From: Tillandsia leiboldiana
Taxonomy: Eukaryota; Streptophyta; Magnoliopsida; Poales; Bromeliaceae
Assembly: GCA_029204045.2 (NCBI GenBank)
Contig: CM055060.1
Location: 55,725,177-55,789,176 of the forward strand
DNA length: 64,000 nt
Direction of reading: 5' to 3'
Under the pieces are notes generated by a model, which saw only the letters and a program-made list of their open reading frames with translations, was not told the origin of the DNA and did no database searches. Position numbers and translations under genes: made by a program. This document shows, in pieces, positions 1-12,995 of the stretch. Every line of letters starts with the position of its first letter. Within the stretch, counting starts at the first letter, position 1.

Positions 1-2139
1 ATATATAGTTTGAGTTCTGTATACTGGATTACATGTGACAATGTCGAAAATATCCCTGCATTATGGCCCAAAAAAAATGCTCCTTTTTATCTTCACGAAT
101 CTTCGTACTGTATATTAGTTGCTAGTTGTCAAGTTGAGGACACCAATGATTGGTAAGGAAGTACATTATTTAGTGTGTGAATATTTGGTTACAAAACCTA
201 TGAAGACCTCTTACTAGTAAGTAGTCCTTAGAATGCATTATATTTCAAATAATTAAGGCTTTCTCAAAATAGTAATTAAAAGGTAGATTCATCTGAGTTT
301 CTACAACCAAAGAAACAGAGCACTATATATATATGGACCACAAAATTTTCAACTAGTCCAAGAATTTAGAATTTTATACCAAGTTTTAAAATTTCAAAGA
401 AAAAATAATAACTAAAAAACATATTTGATAAATTCCTAATACTAAATAATAGACTAAATTATTTTATTTATAATTTTTTTAATTGATCTGATTGGAGGGT
501 TCAATAAATTAAAAAAAAATATTTTATAATACAAATCTCATAAAGTAATTTTAGAATAAAAATACTCTATTTGTCACGGTGTTTCTGTACCCCTCCTTTC
601 TCCGTTCCTTTTCATTCTCTTTTTTCATTCTCTCCTCTCCTACCTCTCCTTCTACTTCCTCCGACGATGATGGCGATCGTGATGCCGTTGCCGTTAATGA
701 CACCAATGCTGCCGCTACAAACGACAACGTCGATATCGACACTATCGACGGCAATGACATCACTGCTGCTGACGACCATAATAGCCGAAAGTATAATAAT
801 AGGAGAATAGCGATATGAGCAACGGTAGAGCAAGAGATGGAGCCGGAGAAGGTCGTGAATGAGACGATCTTTGTGCGAAAAAGAAAAGTTGTGTGATTTG
901 AATCCTAGCTTCTTTTTTTTTGTAGTTAATCTTTATGACAAGAATCCATCGTAATCTTAGCTGATGAAAAACTCATATAATAAAAGTGTCAGAGGCGATA
1001 ATAAAAAAGAAAATAAAAATTGTGGTGTTTAAAAATTTATGATAATTTTTTTTTAAGAGAAAAAGTAGTGCGTTATTCACTTCATTCAATAGAAAAATGA
1101 ACTAGGTTACAATAGAGAGATAAAAGACATCGATCGATCGCGAAACAAAAAAACAAACAAAATAAATAAAAAATAAAAATAAAAAATAAAAATAAAAAAA
1201 TAAAAAATAAAAAAATATTATTAAGAGGAAATCCTAAATAGAAAAAGTAGCACTCTACATAAAACGAAAAGGACTGCATAGCCGAGAAAAATATTTCTCC
1301 AATAGAATCATCAAATATATGATTTTATTGACCAGTAATATAGGACTGATATTAATTTTTTCAAAAATCACGTCTGGCATTCCAAATGAACCACTAACAA
1401 GCAAAAAGTTTGACCAGTCTAGTATGAGTAGGTTGTGTTGTGCTTTTTGATATGTGATGAAATTGTTATGTTTTGAAATTTGTTATGGATAAAAGATTAT
1501 GGTTACTATGATATTTACTTAATTATTTTATTTTTAGGTATGTTTTTCAAAAATTTTATTTGATTCAATCTATTAATAAATTAATTTTTATATATATTTT
1601 GATGCAAAAAAAAAAATTGTTTTAATTAATATATATTTTTTAGTTTATTTTATATAAGAATTAAAATATTGTATTTATTTTAGAAGCAATTCAAATAGTA
1701 AAACACAGAATAATTTGATTGACAGAATATATATTTTTTAAAAATATTAAATATAATATAAAATAATATTATATTTTATTTTTTAATAATAATCAAATAG
1801 ACTCTTAAGTAAAATTGGAAGATAACTACATTACTACAAAATTGTTTGGTGCTGTAATTTAGCATAGGAGGAGGTAAAATGATGCAGCATGTAGGGAATT
1901 TTAAAAGTAAGGATAAAGACATCTAAAGTAAACAACCAAGCATGCCAGAAAATGGAGTAGCCTACTTGGTGCACTTTTTTGTAGTTGAGCAAATGATAGG
2001 GTACTGAAACATTTGTGAGGCTTCTCTCTCTCTTTGGTTGGGGCCCTATCACCATCAAATGCGTGCGCCAACTAAATGGACTTAATGTCCAATCAACTAT
2101 TCCAATGGGTCTAGCTAGGGCCCCACCTAATCCCAACAA

Positions 2140-2141
<2 letters not shown>
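1..2141. other. AT-rich intergenic DNA, no gene seen
   Basis: No open frame here has coding character. The short frames at 551-833 come from a pyrimidine-rich low-complexity patch on both strands at once, and 1140-1215 is an A/T-run. I see no splice-supported homology to a gene family. Confidence 0.6.
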
Positions 2142-2180
<39 letters not shown>

Positions 2181-2181
2181 C

Positions 2182-2345
2182 AATGCTACGTGTACACCCC
2201 GAAGGGGTGTACATCATACACCTCCATCATTTTAATGGTGCCGATATTTTTTACGGGTCACATCGAGTGACCCATCATCACACCCCCACCCTTAGATGGG
2301 TGGGGTGTATGATGTACACCCCGAAAGGAGTGTACACATAGCATT
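2182..2345. mobile_element. TIR MITE, family M1, copy 1
   Basis: A 164-bp element with terminal inverted repeats (left AATGCTACGTGTACAC; the right end reverse-complements to AATGCTATGTGTACAC). A GGGTCACATCGAGTGACCC palindrome sits in the middle. It is embedded between two (TA)n arrays and has no coding capacity. A second copy lies at 2769-2932. The (TA)n flanks resemble the rice Micron type of microsatellite-targeting element (known biology; assignment inferred). Confidence 0.75.
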
Positions 2346-2347
2346 TT

Positions 2348-2350
<3 letters not shown>

Positions 2351-2414
<64 letters not shown>
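2351..2414. repeat. (TA)n microsatellite
   Basis: About 64 bp of pure TA dinucleotide between MITE M1 copy 1 and an M3 element. A shorter array lies at 2142-2177 on the other side of the M1 copy. Confidence 0.95.
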
Positions 2415-2417
<3 letters not shown>

Positions 2418-2615
2418 GAGCTTATATATTTTTAAAAGTATAAGTCCATCTATGATTGTAAATTTTTTACTATTAGATTTGTATTGAGATTTGTGTTTTA
2501 TATTTTATCTTTCTCTCTTTTTAGTTGACTTTACAAAAGGACAAATTTAATAAAAATTCAATAATAAAAAATTTACAAGTATGGATGAACTTGTATTTTT
2601 AATAACGGTGGAACG
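2415..2615. mobile_element. TIR MITE, family M3, copy 1
   Basis: A roughly 200-bp AT-rich element beginning AGAGCTTATATATTTTTAAA and ending in a degenerate inverted copy. It shares its whole length with 5385-5582. The core has a TTTTTAGTTGACTTTACAAA segment, which appears inverted in the other copy. Bounded on the left by (TA)n. Non-coding. Confidence 0.6.
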
Positions 2616-2697
2616 TATGAAGGGTATATTGGAAAGAAAAAAATAAGAGGGATAAATCATATATTTCTTCATATTTTAGGTGTACACAGGCAATTAT

Positions 2698-2699
<2 letters not shown>

Positions 2700-2766
<67 letters not shown>
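2700..2766. repeat. (TA)n microsatellite
   Basis: 67 bp of TA dinucleotide directly abutting MITE M1 copy 2. Confidence 0.95.
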
Positions 2767-2767
<1 letters not shown>

Positions 2768-2768
2768 C

Positions 2769-2932
2769 AATGCTACATGTACACCCCGAAGGGGTGTATA
2801 TCATACACCTCCACCATTTTAATGGTGGCGATATCTTTTACGGGTCACATCGATTGACCCATCATCACACCCCACCCATTGGATGGATGGGGTGTGTGAT
2901 ATACACCCCGAAAGGGGTGTACAAGTATCATT
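2769..2932. mobile_element. TIR MITE, family M1, copy 2
   Basis: 164 bp, the same length and design as the copy at 2182-2345, with terminal repeats AATGCTACATGTACACC / AATGATACTTGTACACC. (TA)n arrays lie on both sides (2700-2766 and 2938-2981). Confidence 0.75.
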
Positions 2933-2934
2933 TC

Positions 2935-2937
<3 letters not shown>

Positions 2938-2981
<44 letters not shown>
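2938..2981. repeat. (TA)n microsatellite
   Basis: 44 bp of TA dinucleotide between MITE M1 copy 2 and MITE M2 copy 1. Confidence 0.95.
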
Positions 2982-2982
<1 letters not shown>

Positions 2983-2984
<2 letters not shown>

Positions 2985-3211
2985 GAGCATCTATGCTTGT
3001 AAAAGCACCAAGTTATTTATGCTTGTGAGTTTTTTACCCATAGATGTAGGAATGTGTGGTTAGGATGATGGAGGGCCCCTTGGGTTTAGTGGGTGGTTGG
3101 TGGAATAGTATGATCTAAGAGATAGAATTAATCAAATGATTAGATCTAACGGTAGAAAACTTAGAAGCACAAATTGCTTGGTGCTTGTACAAGCACAGTA
3201 GTCGGACTCTA
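2983..3211. mobile_element. TIR MITE, family M2, copy 1
   Basis: About 230 bp, non-coding, with 'stem' ends that read as GCACCAAG...CTTGGTGC in inverted form and the family core containing GGCCCCTTGGGTTTAGTGG. Other copies are at 3258-3490, 3599-3812, 3813-4037, 5620-5860 and 20655-20878. (TA)n on the left; a short TA run on the right at 3211-3224. Confidence 0.6.
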
Positions 3212-3257
3212 TATATATATATATAAAAAAAAAAGGGACCCACTAGCTAGCATAGTA

Positions 3258-3490
3258 GAGAGAGAGTCTGACTACTATGCTATCGATAGCACCAAGCGCT
3301 TGGTGCTACAAAGTTTTTCACCGGTAAATTTACCCCTTTGATCATTTCCAATTCTTAGATCATAATATTTTCTCAACCACCCACTAAACTTCAGGGGCCC
3401 ACTATTATCTTAACCGCATATCTCTTTCTCCAACGATCAAAAACTTAATAGTACCAAGTCATTGGTACTATTAATAGTATAGTAACCTAG
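3258..3490. mobile_element. TIR MITE, family M2, copy 2
   Basis: Inverted relative to copy 1. It starts GAGTCTGACTACTATGCTAT, has CACCAAGCGCTTGGTGCTAC near the left end, and ends in ...ATAGTATAGTAAC. Followed by a 106-bp (TA)n array. Confidence 0.6.
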
Positions 3491-3812
<322 letters not shown>

Positions 3813-4037
3813 TCGACTACTATGCTATGATAGCACCAAGTACTTGGTGTTACCAAGTTTTTCACCGTTAGATCTACTCATTTGATCATTTACATCCCTT
3901 AAATTATATTATTTTATTAATAATTTACTAAATCCTAAAAAATTGCTATCATTCTAACCGCATATAATTTTTTTATTTAAAAATTAAACATCTAGTAGTA
4001 CTGATTACTTATATTATTAATTAATAGTATAGTACTC
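3813..4037. mobile_element. TIR MITE, family M2, copy 4
   Basis: Begins TTCGACTACTATGCTATG and ends ATAGTATAGTACTC before a short (TA)n run at 4038-4059. Diverged but colinear with copies 2 and 3. Confidence 0.5.
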
Positions 4038-4059
4038 TATATATATATATATATATATA

Positions 4060-5278
4060 ACCCGGCCCAAGCCTATAAGTTAATGTATAATTTCTCTCAC
4101 CACACCTGCTTCTTATTAATCGAAAAAACTTTTCTTAGTATTCATAATTTGTATACATTGACTTTTTTCGTATTGTCGACTATATTTAATGTATCAGACT
4201 TTTAACTTTAAAATATTGGTCGTGGACTATTAGATACTGTAATAAATGAGATGTTAAATTTGTACACCAGATGCGAGCACTAATATATTAATTTCTCCAC
4301 ATTCTCTCACTAGTGGCACCTAAAATAAGAAAAGTGATCCACCAAATTCTTGGGTTATCTTGTAGCTAATATATCCCCTCATTCCTCTATATATATCAAA
4401 TCAGATATTCAGAGCCCTTTAGCTTTTGTTATCTTGTGAGCACGCGGAGATTTGTAGGTTACATTTCTTCTCCTTTCAAATCTCATATTCGACCTTTTTT
4501 TATTATTATTTTTTTTTTATTTTTGCGGTCGACTACTCTCTTTTAGTACCGTGCATGCTTGATAGGATTTGATGAGGATGCCTTAGAATTACTTTTGCTC
4601 GCTTCACATGTCCATCTTATCAAAACATCACGATGACAATGTACAGATGCAATGTACAGAAGCAAACGCGCTGGATTCGGATTGGGTTCATTTGGAATTT
4701 GAATTAATCCAATGATTCGTGTGGTACCATGCATTATTCTAAGCTAACTCAACCTGAATGGATCTTGTGCTATATAAGTATATATGTCATCATGAGCTCA
4801 CACTTTGAATATTTATATTTCATTAACTAAATGAACCATATCCAATCTAAACGACGGACTGAAATCTTAACCTACCAGGCAACAAGTCTCATTTTAATGA
4901 TCCAAAACTAACATAGTAATAAAAAAACATAGAAGAAGAAATTAAATCCAACAACGTGGATCGCAAGGAGATTTGATTTGATCCATAAAGGCATCTCATA
5001 TCGGCGCAGAGAATAGAGCTAATCATATGCCAATAGGAAGATTAATTAGATGCCTAAGAGGTCAACAAACATATATAATAGCTAGGCCTAATATTATGTG
5101 AGGTAATGTGGCAATTAGCAATATGCATGCATACATATATTAACTATTAAGTAGGAGAAAGATCGAGCATATATATAATCTCTGCTTTTAGATGAGTTAG
5201 GGCCGGTGCAGTACATATATCTCTTTATGGTTTTGTTTCTGCAGGGTAAAGGCTTATCAATCTTAAGAGCAGAGTTAC

Positions 5279-5281
<3 letters not shown>
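4060..5281. other. Intergenic, nothing recognised
   Basis: AT-rich sequence without a coding frame, RNA gene or structured repeat that I can support. Confidence 0.5.

Positions 5282-5367
<86 letters not shown>
5282..5367. repeat. (TA)n microsatellite
   Basis: 86 bp of TA leading into a (GA)n patch and MITE M3 copy 2. Confidence 0.95.
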
Positions 5368-5372
<5 letters not shown>

Positions 5373-5384
5373 GAGAGAGAGAGA

Positions 5385-5579
5385 AGAGCTTGTATATTTT
5401 TAAAAGTACAAACTGAATTATACTTATAAATTTTTTATCATTAAATTTGCATTAAAATTTATACTATTGTAAAGTCAACTAAAGAAAAAGAAAAAAAATA
5501 GCACAAATTTCAATGAAAATTCAATGGTAAAATTTACAAGTATATTTATATTTATAATTTTGAAAATATATAAGCTTTA

Positions 5580-5582
<3 letters not shown>
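5385..5582. mobile_element. TIR MITE, family M3, copy 2
   Basis: Starts AGAGCTTGTATATTTTTAAA; the right end reverse-complements to AAAGCTTATATATTTTCAAA, giving about 20-bp TIRs. (TA)n arrays flank both ends (5282-5367, 5583-5618). Confidence 0.65.
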
Positions 5583-5619
<37 letters not shown>

Positions 5620-5622
<3 letters not shown>

Positions 5623-5860
5623 GGCTGGAATAATATCAATAGCACCAAGTTATTTGTGCTACTAATTTTTTAGTTCTTAAATTAAGAAATATGTGGTTAG
5701 GATGATAGTGGTCTCTTAAGTTTTAGTGGTTGATTTGGTTGAATAATAAAAATTCTAGAAATTACTATAATCCCAACCGCACATCTTTTCATCCAATAGT
5801 TAGAAATTTAGTAACACTAATTGTTTGATAGTATTGATAGTATTCCAACCAGACTCTATA
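5620..5860. mobile_element. TIR MITE, family M2, copy 5
   Basis: Ends GGCTGGAATAATATCAATAG and (inverted) ...GATAGTATTCCAACC. Contains the family core, interrupted and diverged. Left flank is (TA)n. Confidence 0.55.
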
Positions 5861-6002
5861 TGCTTTTTCCATAGTAGGAGCTCTACATGTATTTAGTTTA
5901 GTTTAATAATATGATATTTGAATCAATAATTCATGCAGCTATGTAATATCAACCTTGCAAGAAGCATTTTAGGATTTGTACTCATAAATTTTTTATTTAT
6001 CA

Positions 6003-6125
6003 GTCGTTTTTAATACAAGTGATAAAGAATTTAGTGATTGATATTCGAGATCACGAGCTCGAAGACTAGTAGCTTCATATTTTCAGCTAAATTTATTTAA
6101 AAAATAAACGAAGCGGACAACATAC
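6003..6125. repeat. Dispersed repeat, possibly SINE-like
   Basis: Shares about 110 bp with 18935-19050 (AAGTGRYAAAGRATTT, then a GATATTCGAGATCACGAG-like block, then CAGCTAAATTTATTT). The middle resembles a tRNA B box loosely. No ends or target duplication could be fixed, so class is unknown. Confidence 0.3.
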
Positions 6126-6136
6126 TATTTTTTCTC

Positions 6137-7157
<1,021 letters not shown>

Positions 7158-7565
7158 TGCGACACTTAATAATTTCATATCAGATGAAAATAAATTGTAA
7201 TTGGATATACAAGTATTTGGACGTTAATAATAATAACTGAATTTAAATATTTTGGGCTGCGTTTTAGGCTCAACGAGTTATTATTGCTAGCGGGCTGGAT
7301 CGTTATATTTGGTATCAGAGTCAATAATCAGCCGGAAGTATGAGACGAATTTCGGCTGAACATGGATATAGATGACAACGCTAGCAAGACAAGTCTCGCA
7401 TCGTCTGATAATTTTAGGTTGTGTGTATGTTTGGACTGGGGAGAGAGTCTGTGACATCCTAATAATTTCACATCGAATAAAAATAAATTATAATTAAATA
7501 TATAAATATTTGGACGTTAATAAAAATAATGATATTTAAATATTTTGGGTGGTCGGATCGTTACA
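7158..7565 (+). mobile_element. TRIM retrotransposon (family T1), plus orientation
   Basis: A complete miniature LTR element of 408 bp. The left LTR is 7158-7307 (TGCGACAC...GTTATA), followed at once by TTTGGTATCAGAGTC, a tRNA-Met type primer binding site. A roughly 140-bp non-coding interior follows, then a right LTR at 7450-7565 (TGTGACATC...GTTACA). The right LTR lacks about 34 bp present in the left. Flanks CCAGT / TCAGT look like a mutated 5-bp target duplication. Related copies lie at 11363-11850, 12541-15310 (split) and 18399-18550. Confidence 0.8.
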
Positions 7566-8425
7566 TCAGTATTACTAATCATTTGTTGGAGTTATTTTTT
7601 CATCCCCAAATCTATCAACCTCAACTTTAATTATGTAAAAAAAAAGCAGCTTATTTATCAGTACGATTTGCTTTAATAGTAGGTTACCAAATGCAACTTC
7701 ATGCGTGAGGATATTTTATTTTATTTATATATATTTATTCTGAATACTAGTTAAATTCTTCATATTAATCTACCAATAAGCAAAAAGAATTAATATAATG
7801 TATCTGCTTTGCTAATATTAAAAACTACTCTGAATTAATATATCAATTTTCATATGAAAAGCCATCACTTCGACACCACCTTTAGACTCCGAACCTCAAA
7901 GATTGAAACTCTAATGAAAATTTTAATCTGAGTCAAACCTACCGACCCAAATTAATAATTAAAATTTTAAGAGCAAAATTAAAATTCGGGTCAAGTTACA
8001 TAACTAAATTTTCACTCACTTGTAATTTATTTCGTGTGTGGCCTTCAACTTGTTTTTGGAGCTATTTTTAGGGCTGCTTTGTATTGAGAAGATGGTCAAG
8101 TACGATAGTAACACTATCCATGCATGTGTGACATTTTAGTTTTCTTATGTATATGCAGGAAATTAAGAACACGCAGATGTTAGAATCAAACTCTCTCTAG
8201 AGAGAACCTCATAATCTTAATACATACATGGAAATAACTAAGAGGCGCGCATTATTGTCATTTTAATTACAAGAGAAAGAAAGTATTTGAGAGGCGATCA
8301 TGATTTTGTGAATTTTGCGAGGACCACAAATGAATGAGACATAAGTGATCTAAGAGAACATGATATAAGTGAAAAGAAATGTGAATACATTGATGCTATA
8401 ATAAAGAAACTAACTAACAAACTTC

Positions 8426-8467
<42 letters not shown>

Positions 8468-8578
8468 CATTTGAGCATATTGCATATTATTGCATGTAAA
8501 AAATACTTTGTTACATGCATCACAAACTTTTCATTAATTAAAATCGAGATTTAAGTATAAATTATTGTTTATTCCCAA
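7566..8578. other. 3' flank of neprosin pseudogene A
   Basis: No gene. The part around 8265-8400 (AGTATTTGAGAGG..., AAGTGATCTAA) is homologous to the 3' flanks of copies B (17370-17460) and D (49435-49520), so the tandem duplication unit includes this flank. A (TA)n array sits at 8428-8464. Confidence 0.5.
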
Positions 8579-9276
8579 TTAAGTACCACAACCACCGGGT
8601 CCACCGTAGTTAAAATGATCCGGATTAAACTCTGCGAGGTTGTAACAATGGGGATTGTCCACATATTATGGAGGGTCCTTGGAAATAAAGTAATCGCCAT
8701 TTTTCTTGATATATGCAGTATCTTTAAAGTATGCTGCTTTACTATCTGTTGGAAAATGACCACTGCCCATGGGAGGACTTAACGCCATTTGCTTGAAAGG
8801 ATACATGTCCGCCAAAATCAACTCGAGTTGCTTCATCAGCTAAAGAAGTAAAGAGAGAGTTGGGCCAATATTATCCCATGGGAGTGACATTTTCACCATG
8901 TCCATACAGGACCCACCAATATCCAGTTGATCCACCCTACATTAATGGGATGAGTATTACAAATATATATATGTTGCTTTGAAATCATACTTGCCATGCA
9001 TTAAATTCAATCAACATTAAATTATATAATTATATCCTTTTGTTGCTTACTTTCTAGTGATTTTTTTTTAAAAAATAAAATAAAATGAGAATCATCAACA
9101 AAAATACGGCAAAGAAATGATGTTTTTAATTACTTTAAAAAATTTTATTGATATTTCATATTGTGGTCCACCGGGAATGGAAACTGGTTGTAAAACTGCG
9201 CCCGAAATAAGACCAGAATTATTTATTAATACGAAACCTACGCATTTAAGATTGTAGCATCCTGTTGAATTGTAGC

Positions 9277-9344
9277 CATCCGTTTGTATTTTCCAAACAA
9301 TAATATTATGCATCCGCCTGTATTTTCCAAACAATAATATTATG
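9277..9344. repeat. 34-bp tandem duplication at exon 5 acceptor of copy A
   Basis: Two adjacent 34-bp units (9277-9310 and 9311-9344) differ at two bases (CCGTTTG / CCGCCTG). The distal unit keeps TACAG, the ancestral acceptor; the unit next to the exon has TACAA. Splicing at the surviving AG would read GCG GAT GCA TAA, an immediate stop. Confidence 0.85.
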
Positions 9345-9782
9345 CAACAATATTAACATCACTTCAAAGAAGAGAGAGAAAATAAAATATTACAATAAAT
9401 GGATACCGTCCAAAATATGAAAAAGTGAGTCAGACTATCTCCATATTCTGTCGGAAACACCTGCATAGAAAAGAAAAAAAAATAAAAATAGATAAATTCT
9501 AAGTCTATAATCAAAATGGTTGTAATCTCTACAACATTTGATCCGAGGGTTGTAAGATTTGTCAACCCGTTTTGAGTTTTTTTTTAAAAAAAGATTAGAT
9601 GTGTAAGTAGAATGAGGCTTTTGGATGGGAAGAAATTGTAGGATTATAAGTTTATACCCCATATATAGTGGGTTATAGACCAAACACGCACTCCTCAAAA
9701 GAAATCGATCTCAGGGGATAAAGCATTTTTTAAGTAAATTCAATAGTAACATTCTTCTATATAATTCTTAAGATATGGTAAT

Positions 9783-10041
9783 CACTACAACAAAATTAGA
9801 TTATAAAAATATATTTTTAAATATTTTTGTGTAAGTGTTCTATCTATATTTTATCTATATCCAAAATAAAATTATAAGAACATATTTTTTGAATACATTA
9901 ATTATAATAATGTGTCACTATACACCTTAACGATTGCAAATATAGTGACACTAATAATAAGTGTTGGTATTTTTGTCAACGATATTTTTTTTATATTTTA
10001 GAAACACTTAAAAATATCGCTATAATATAATTTTATTGTAG
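9783..10041. mobile_element. CACTA-type MITE in intron 3 of copy A
   Basis: About 259 bp. The left end is CACTACAACAAAATTA; the right end reverse-complements to CTACAATAAAATTATA. CACTACAA termini are the hallmark of the CACTA (En/Spm) superfamily. Non-coding. Compare 54615-54783. Confidence 0.65.
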
Positions 10042-11362
10042 GATAATCATAAATATGTCATCTTTTAATACTATCAAATAACTATAGCACTAAAATCCCG
10101 ATTAACTTTGATACAACTAAATGTTTCTTGAATTTTCTTACGAACAATTAATTTACTATATATATATATATATTTTTTTTTTTAAAAAAAATCTTAACTG
10201 GAGGATAACAGCTCGAAACATAGAAACCCAGGTTTTAAGCCCAATTTTGGATCCACAACTAAGCCTAACAACAGTTTGGTAACAGTCTCAGGCCCAACAA
10301 AAAAGCTAATTGGAAAAGCCCGTAGAAGTACCAAAATGAAATAGAAAAAAAGGAAATTAAAGCACAAAAGAAACAAAACATTTGATCATCTCTAAACCAA
10401 AAACGTCTCGAGCTATTCATGCAGATAGGAATCAAACCACTGGAGTTGCCGAAGAACTAAAGCTGCAACCTTAGAATAATACAAAATATTTTTTTAAATA
10501 ATACAAAATACTTCAACTATGAAAAGTAATTATTCTAACAGAAGCCATTTTTTTTCTTAACATAAAAATCAAATGTAGTTCATCCACAAAGGGAGAGAGA
10601 GAACATTAATTATCAGCATACTTAAAACAAGAAGTAAGGAATAATATATGAAATTATGCATCTAACTTACTTGCCATCCAGCTTGGATCACATTAAGTTG
10701 ATTTCGAGGTCCATCTGCGCCGTTTGCGACCCAAATCCCTGCAGTGGTACTCCGGCCAACTCCTAGATCAGGAAAGCCATAAACAACTAGTGTTGATTTG
10801 GCACCGTAATAAGCTTTGGACGTTCCTGTCCCAGATTCATATACTGCCCACTGCAATAAAAAAACAGAAGAATAAATAAGATTTTCATGTTCCGTAAATA
10901 ATAATATAATAATAAAATATGGAGCAAATTTTAATTAATTCTACTGTGGTTTAGCTTATTTTTATTGTGCCACCTTGTGGTTTGAAGATTTTCAAATTGC
11001 GCACAACCTTATGAATATTTTTAACTTTATTTTAAGAACTTACCACTAAATTGGACAGTAAACAAAATATAATGATATACAAACCGGGAGATTAATGTAT
11101 AAGTGCTATTTAATTGACATCCTTCATTTGTGTCATCGCTTATTGCATAGATAAAACGTATCACATGCATTTTGAATTTTTAATAATTTCAAATGTTAAC
11201 TGACGATACTTAATGTAATTGGCAAAAAATTTAATAATTTTTATTCATGATCTATCATATATTCAATTTCGATCCTTTATTTTTTTTAAATGAACGAAAA
11301 CAAATAGTTTATTATCTTTTTCTTAAAAACAAAAAAATTGACTATCAGTACTTATCAAATTT

Positions 11363-11850
11363 TGTAACAATCCGACCCACTAGTAATAATAAATCATTGG
11401 ATCCAAACTATCCGCCTAAAATACTTAAACTCAGTTATTATTATTATTATCCATTGTCTCTTATATATCTAATTATAATTTTATTCTCATACGATGTGAG
11501 ACTATTGGGGTGTCACAAACTCCCCCCCGTTTGGGTCTGACGTCCTCGTCAGCCCAACCACACGCACACGCACACGCACAGTCCAAGATCACTAGACGAT
11601 GTGAGACTTATATATCTCGCTAACTCTGTCATCTAGATCCCGACTCAACCGAGACTCATCGCACACTTCTGACTAGTGATTGACTCTGATACCAAATATA
11701 ACGATCCGACTCACTAACAATAATAACTTGTTGGATTCAAACCATCAGCCCAAAATATTTAAGCTGAGTTATTATTACTAGCATCAATTGTCACTTTTGT
11801 ATCAAATTATAATTTTATTACCATCCGATGTAAAACTATTGGGTGTAAAA
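11363..11850 (-). mobile_element. TRIM retrotransposon (family T1) in intron 2 of copy A
   Basis: 488 bp with LTRs at 11363-11517 and 11697-11850. On the minus strand the LTR (TGTGACACCCC...GTTACA) is followed by TTTGGTATCAGAGTC (plus-strand 11682-11696), the primer binding site. A G-rich run before the other LTR (plus 11521-11528) is the polypurine tract. The target duplication AATTT is perfect (11358-11362, 11851-11855), and the empty site is visible in intron 2 of copy B near 21025-21034. Confidence 0.9.
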
Positions 11851-12540
11851 AATTTGGTCTAAAATTTTAATTTTTTAATTTTTTCCTTATCTGCTCTAGG
11901 CCAGTCTAGTGTTGAGGTTTATAATGCCACATGCTGGAAAAAATGTATAGATATATAAATATTTTGTCAAAATCAGAAACAAAGCTACGTGGAGGCCCAA
12001 AGTGACCATGGGCCCCAATATTTTTAAAATTATATAAAAGTTTATTACGAAGTTATAATTAAAAAATTTAAAATAGTGTAAATTTTAGGAGCCAAAATAT
12101 TTTTTTTTTTAAATAATATTACCTTGTGGATCACGAGATGCAAATTTAATTGACTCCAACTTATCGTAATTCTTGATTTACAAATTATACTAAATCTTAA
12201 TACTTGATTTTTTGATGTATCATAATACTTGATTTGTAAATTATATTAGATCTTAATACTTAATCTTTTGACATAATTTCTTATATATATACCTCTATAT
12301 TTTTATTACTTTAATAATAAAGACAACTATACTCTATTTTTTTAAAAAAGTAAAATCTTTTAAACTTGAAAGCTAATGAACAGAAAAATATTTATATATA
12401 ATTTTTTATTAATATTTTTTAAAAATTAATATATTTTTGATCTCCCTAAAATTAAAATTCTAACCCCTTCACTGGTCAAAACATTTTCTCACTATTACAA
12501 TCTCAAATAAAGTTCCAGCATTAATATAAAATGCATAAAA

Positions 12541-12780
12541 TATGGCACCCCAATAGTTCCATATCGGATAGGAATGGGTTGTGATTGAATTTATAAGTGA
12601 CAGTAAACACGAGTAATAATAATTAGGTTTAAGTATTTTTTGCCGGTGGTTTAGGCCCAACGAGTTATTATTGTTAATGAGTCGAGTAGTTACATTTGGT
12701 ATCAAAGCCTTTCAAACTGAAAGTTTGTGACAAATCTCGACAAGAGTAATAATAACTGGGCTTAAAATTATTATTGCTAG
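12541..12780 (+). mobile_element. TRIM (family T1), left part, split by Copia
   Basis: LTR 12541-12693 (TATGGCACCCC...GTTACA) with TTTGGTATCAAAGCC after it, then a shortened interior and the start of the second LTR, which is cut at 12780 by the Copia at 12781-15288 and resumes at 15289-15310. Outer flanks TAAAA / TAAGA match the empty site in copy B intron 2 (near 21220). Confidence 0.75.
12776..12780. repeat. Target site duplication GCTAG of small Copia
   Basis: GCTAG at 12776-12780 is repeated at 15289-15293, directly outside the two LTRs. Confidence 0.95.
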
Positions 12781-12995
12781 TGATAGAAATAATTTGAGAA
12801 TAATGTTATGTTATTATTCATTATAATGCTCTCTTAATATAGAGAGGTTCTACAAGTTATACAAGGTAATTTGGAATGAGAATCAGGCAATTAAGGAAAT
12901 AATAATGATGTACAAGGAAAGACAATTATCCCAAATCAAACCCATATCGAAGTATAATGTAGAAGGTTGTAGAATGCCATTAATACATGATAACA
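12781..12995 (-). repeat. 3' LTR of small Copia
   Basis: 215 bp, TGATAGAAAT...TGATAACA on the plus strand; pairs with 15074-15288. The adjacent internal sequence on the minus strand, GCCAGGGGTG, is the polypurine tract. Confidence 0.95.

Noticed and set aside
2680..2982. Open frames rich in Ile-Tyr (also 3437-3634, 45777-46082, 46378-46550, 60976-61170)
   Set aside because: They are readings through (TA)n microsatellites, open in both strands by composition.
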